From: Fidelibacterota bacterium
Lineage (GTDB): Bacteria > Fidelibacterota > Marinisomatia > SCGC-AAA003-L08 > GCA-2689995
Assembly (NCBI GenBank): GCA_014381925.1
Contig: JACNKR010000061.1
Location: forward strand, 1-34,022
DNA: 34,022 nt
Reading direction: 5' to 3'
The position numbers were made by a program, and so were the translations under genes. Under the pieces are notes generated by a model. It did no database searches, was not told the DNA's origin, and saw only the letters and a list, made by a program, of their open reading frames with translations. Below are positions 33,125 through 34,022 of this stretch, piece after piece. Position 1 is the stretch's first letter; every line of letters begins with the position of its first letter.

Positions 33125-34022
33125 TCATAAAATTATTATATCGACTTCATCACTTGTATATGTTTCAATATCTAATTTTCTATCAACTATAATTTCTGAT
33201 TTTAATCGGTCTTCTCGTACCTTACCTTTTTTGTAAATACTATGAACATGATTTGGTTTGAATGTCTTGTTTTGGGGAGTTTTTAGTCCTTCAGAATTGA
33301 GTATTTTTGTGATTTTTCTGTACCCAATTCCCGAAACTCTACACTCTTAATACCCTTTTATTCTACTATATAAATAACTCTGATACCTAGTGTAATTAGT
33401 AGTAAAATGGTTTCTGTAAGTTATTGAAATTGTTGTAGTTAATATAGATACTTTCTTGAAACTTAAATAGGATAATTTACTCACTCTACTGTGATGGATT
33501 AGTTATAATGTGTGGGGTTTTATCTTTTTTTTTTAAATCCTGTTCATAAGAAGGTAGGAATTTCCCCCTTTTTTTTTGACCACTAAAGACAAAACTTTTT
33601 CCACTTAATGAATCCTTACTACGCCTACCAATCTTCACTTCTAATTCAATTTTTTTCTTTAAATCACCTTCGTGAATATCATAACCTTTCGATTTATCTT
33701 TCTTATTCTTCCAAACTAATTTATCGTTAAACAGCGGTAAATTCAAGATGATTGAAACTACAAATTTATTTGTTTCCTTGTTATGATTCATTTCAACACG
33801 ATTAACAAATTCCTTAACATATTTTATCTTTTCATCTACATTAGTAATCTTTGACATATTCTTTATTTTATGTTGACGCTTCTTAATCCAATCTACGAAT
33901 CCATCGTGTTGATGTTTTGATTTCATTTTATACTGTAAATCATCTATTTCAATCTTAATATCACTTATTTGTTTTTTGATACTTTTAGAAAGGGCTGTTA
34001 AATCATCCTTATCAATATCATT
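33125..34022 (-). pseudogene. Broken site-specific recombinase gene (serine-recombinase type), 5' end outside window
   Basis: The - strand reading begins beyond the right edge and runs open to a stop at 33486-33488: a Lys/Asp-rich coiled coil, 'DWIKKRQHKIKNMSK', then a beta-rich 'LVWKNKKDKSKGYDI' part. In another frame, from about 33500 down to a TGA at 33125-33127, it continues with 'TTNYTRYQSYLYSRIKGY', an in-frame TAA at 33347-33349, then 'SGIGYRKITKILNSEGLKT' and 'VHSIYKKGKVREDRL'. The latter is the Recombinase-domain pattern, and coil, beta part, and GYRKI tail follow one another as in the C-terminal half of some large serine recombinases. I see at least one frameshift and one stop. The catalytic domain would lie outside the window, so family identity is likely but not certain. 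Confidence 0.6.

Noticed and set aside
33486..33926. An intact stand-alone 146-aa gene on the - strand
   Set aside because: The frame stays open without a stop to the right edge of the window, and related sequence continues downstream in another frame, so it is part of a larger broken gene.
32201..34022. A recognised anti-phage defence system
   Set aside because: Only a PLD-fold protein, a repeat lipoprotein and a broken recombinase are present; no known defence gene set can be named.
1..34022. CRISPR arrays or rRNA genes
   Set aside because: No regularly spaced repeats and no rRNA-like conserved segments were found on reading; AT-rich simple stretches explain the apparent repeats.

Overview
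The window reads as a piece of a very AT-rich genome from the Bacteroidota/FCB side of the bacterial tree, most likely a marine Marinimicrobia (SAR406) cell. The grounds are: exported proteins ending in type IX secretion (Por) sorting domains, dockerin-like 'GDINQDG..N..DV' modules without any cohesin, Cys-rich 'GCMNETACNF' lipoprotein heads, a CotH-VTC-DUF4956 cluster, and an ammonium transporter cluster with an outer-membrane porin. The taxonomic call is an inference from protein style; there is no rRNA in the window.

Layout. (1) 1 to about 6482: the right-hand part of an integrated mobile element, all genes on +. It holds a small phage-type zinc protein, an unknown 303-aa protein, two small helix-turn-helix proteins, a small unknown, a HTH replication-initiator-like protein, a DnaB-type helicase, an orphan beta-class DNA methyltransferase, a DUF5681 protein and a complete tyrosine integrase. 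It ends at the 3' half of a CAU-anticodon tRNA followed by a terminator hairpin, which marks the right attachment site. The left end lies outside the window and no virion, conjugation or terminase gene is seen. (2) 6840 to 13945: ordinary chromosomal genes: an SDR, MnmH (tRNA 2-selenouridine synthase), a small membrane protein, a secreted dockerin-bearing protein, fumarylacetoacetase paired with an uncharacterised partner, an AlkA-like glycosylase and a second SDR. (3) 14177 to 21025: a nitrogen block: porin, Amt, a PII protein with His in place of the uridylylated Tyr51, a terminator, then glutamate synthase large subunit without its small subunit. (4) 21103 to 22373: hemolysin III-family membrane protein and a convergent SAM methyltransferase. 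(5) 22615 to 28885: the most system-like part, a + strand cluster of a giant secreted CotH-kinase protein, a VTC polyphosphate-polymerase-type protein, a DUF4956 membrane protein (apparently frameshifted near its start), a DUF2490-like outer-membrane protein, and a small secreted lamin-tail protein which repeats a domain of the CotH protein. (6) 28892 to 31556, - strand: a pentahaem cytochrome c lipoprotein followed by a beta-propeller lipoprotein. (7) 31705 to 34022, - strand: an accessory end with a broken recombinase gene, a PLD-fold protein with two zinc ribbons, and a MORN/YwqK-type lipoprotein.

How they fit together. The element in (1) carries its own replication start and helicase plus integration genes, which is what an integrative plasmid or phage satellite needs. 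Block (3) couples ammonium passage over the outer and inner membranes, its PII sensor, and glutamate formation. Block (5) couples a secreted kinase-fold protein, a cytoplasmic nucleotide-using polymerase fold, a membrane protein and two type IX cargo proteins, so a cell-surface phosphorylation or polyphosphate role is a reasonable hypothesis, not shown by sequence alone.
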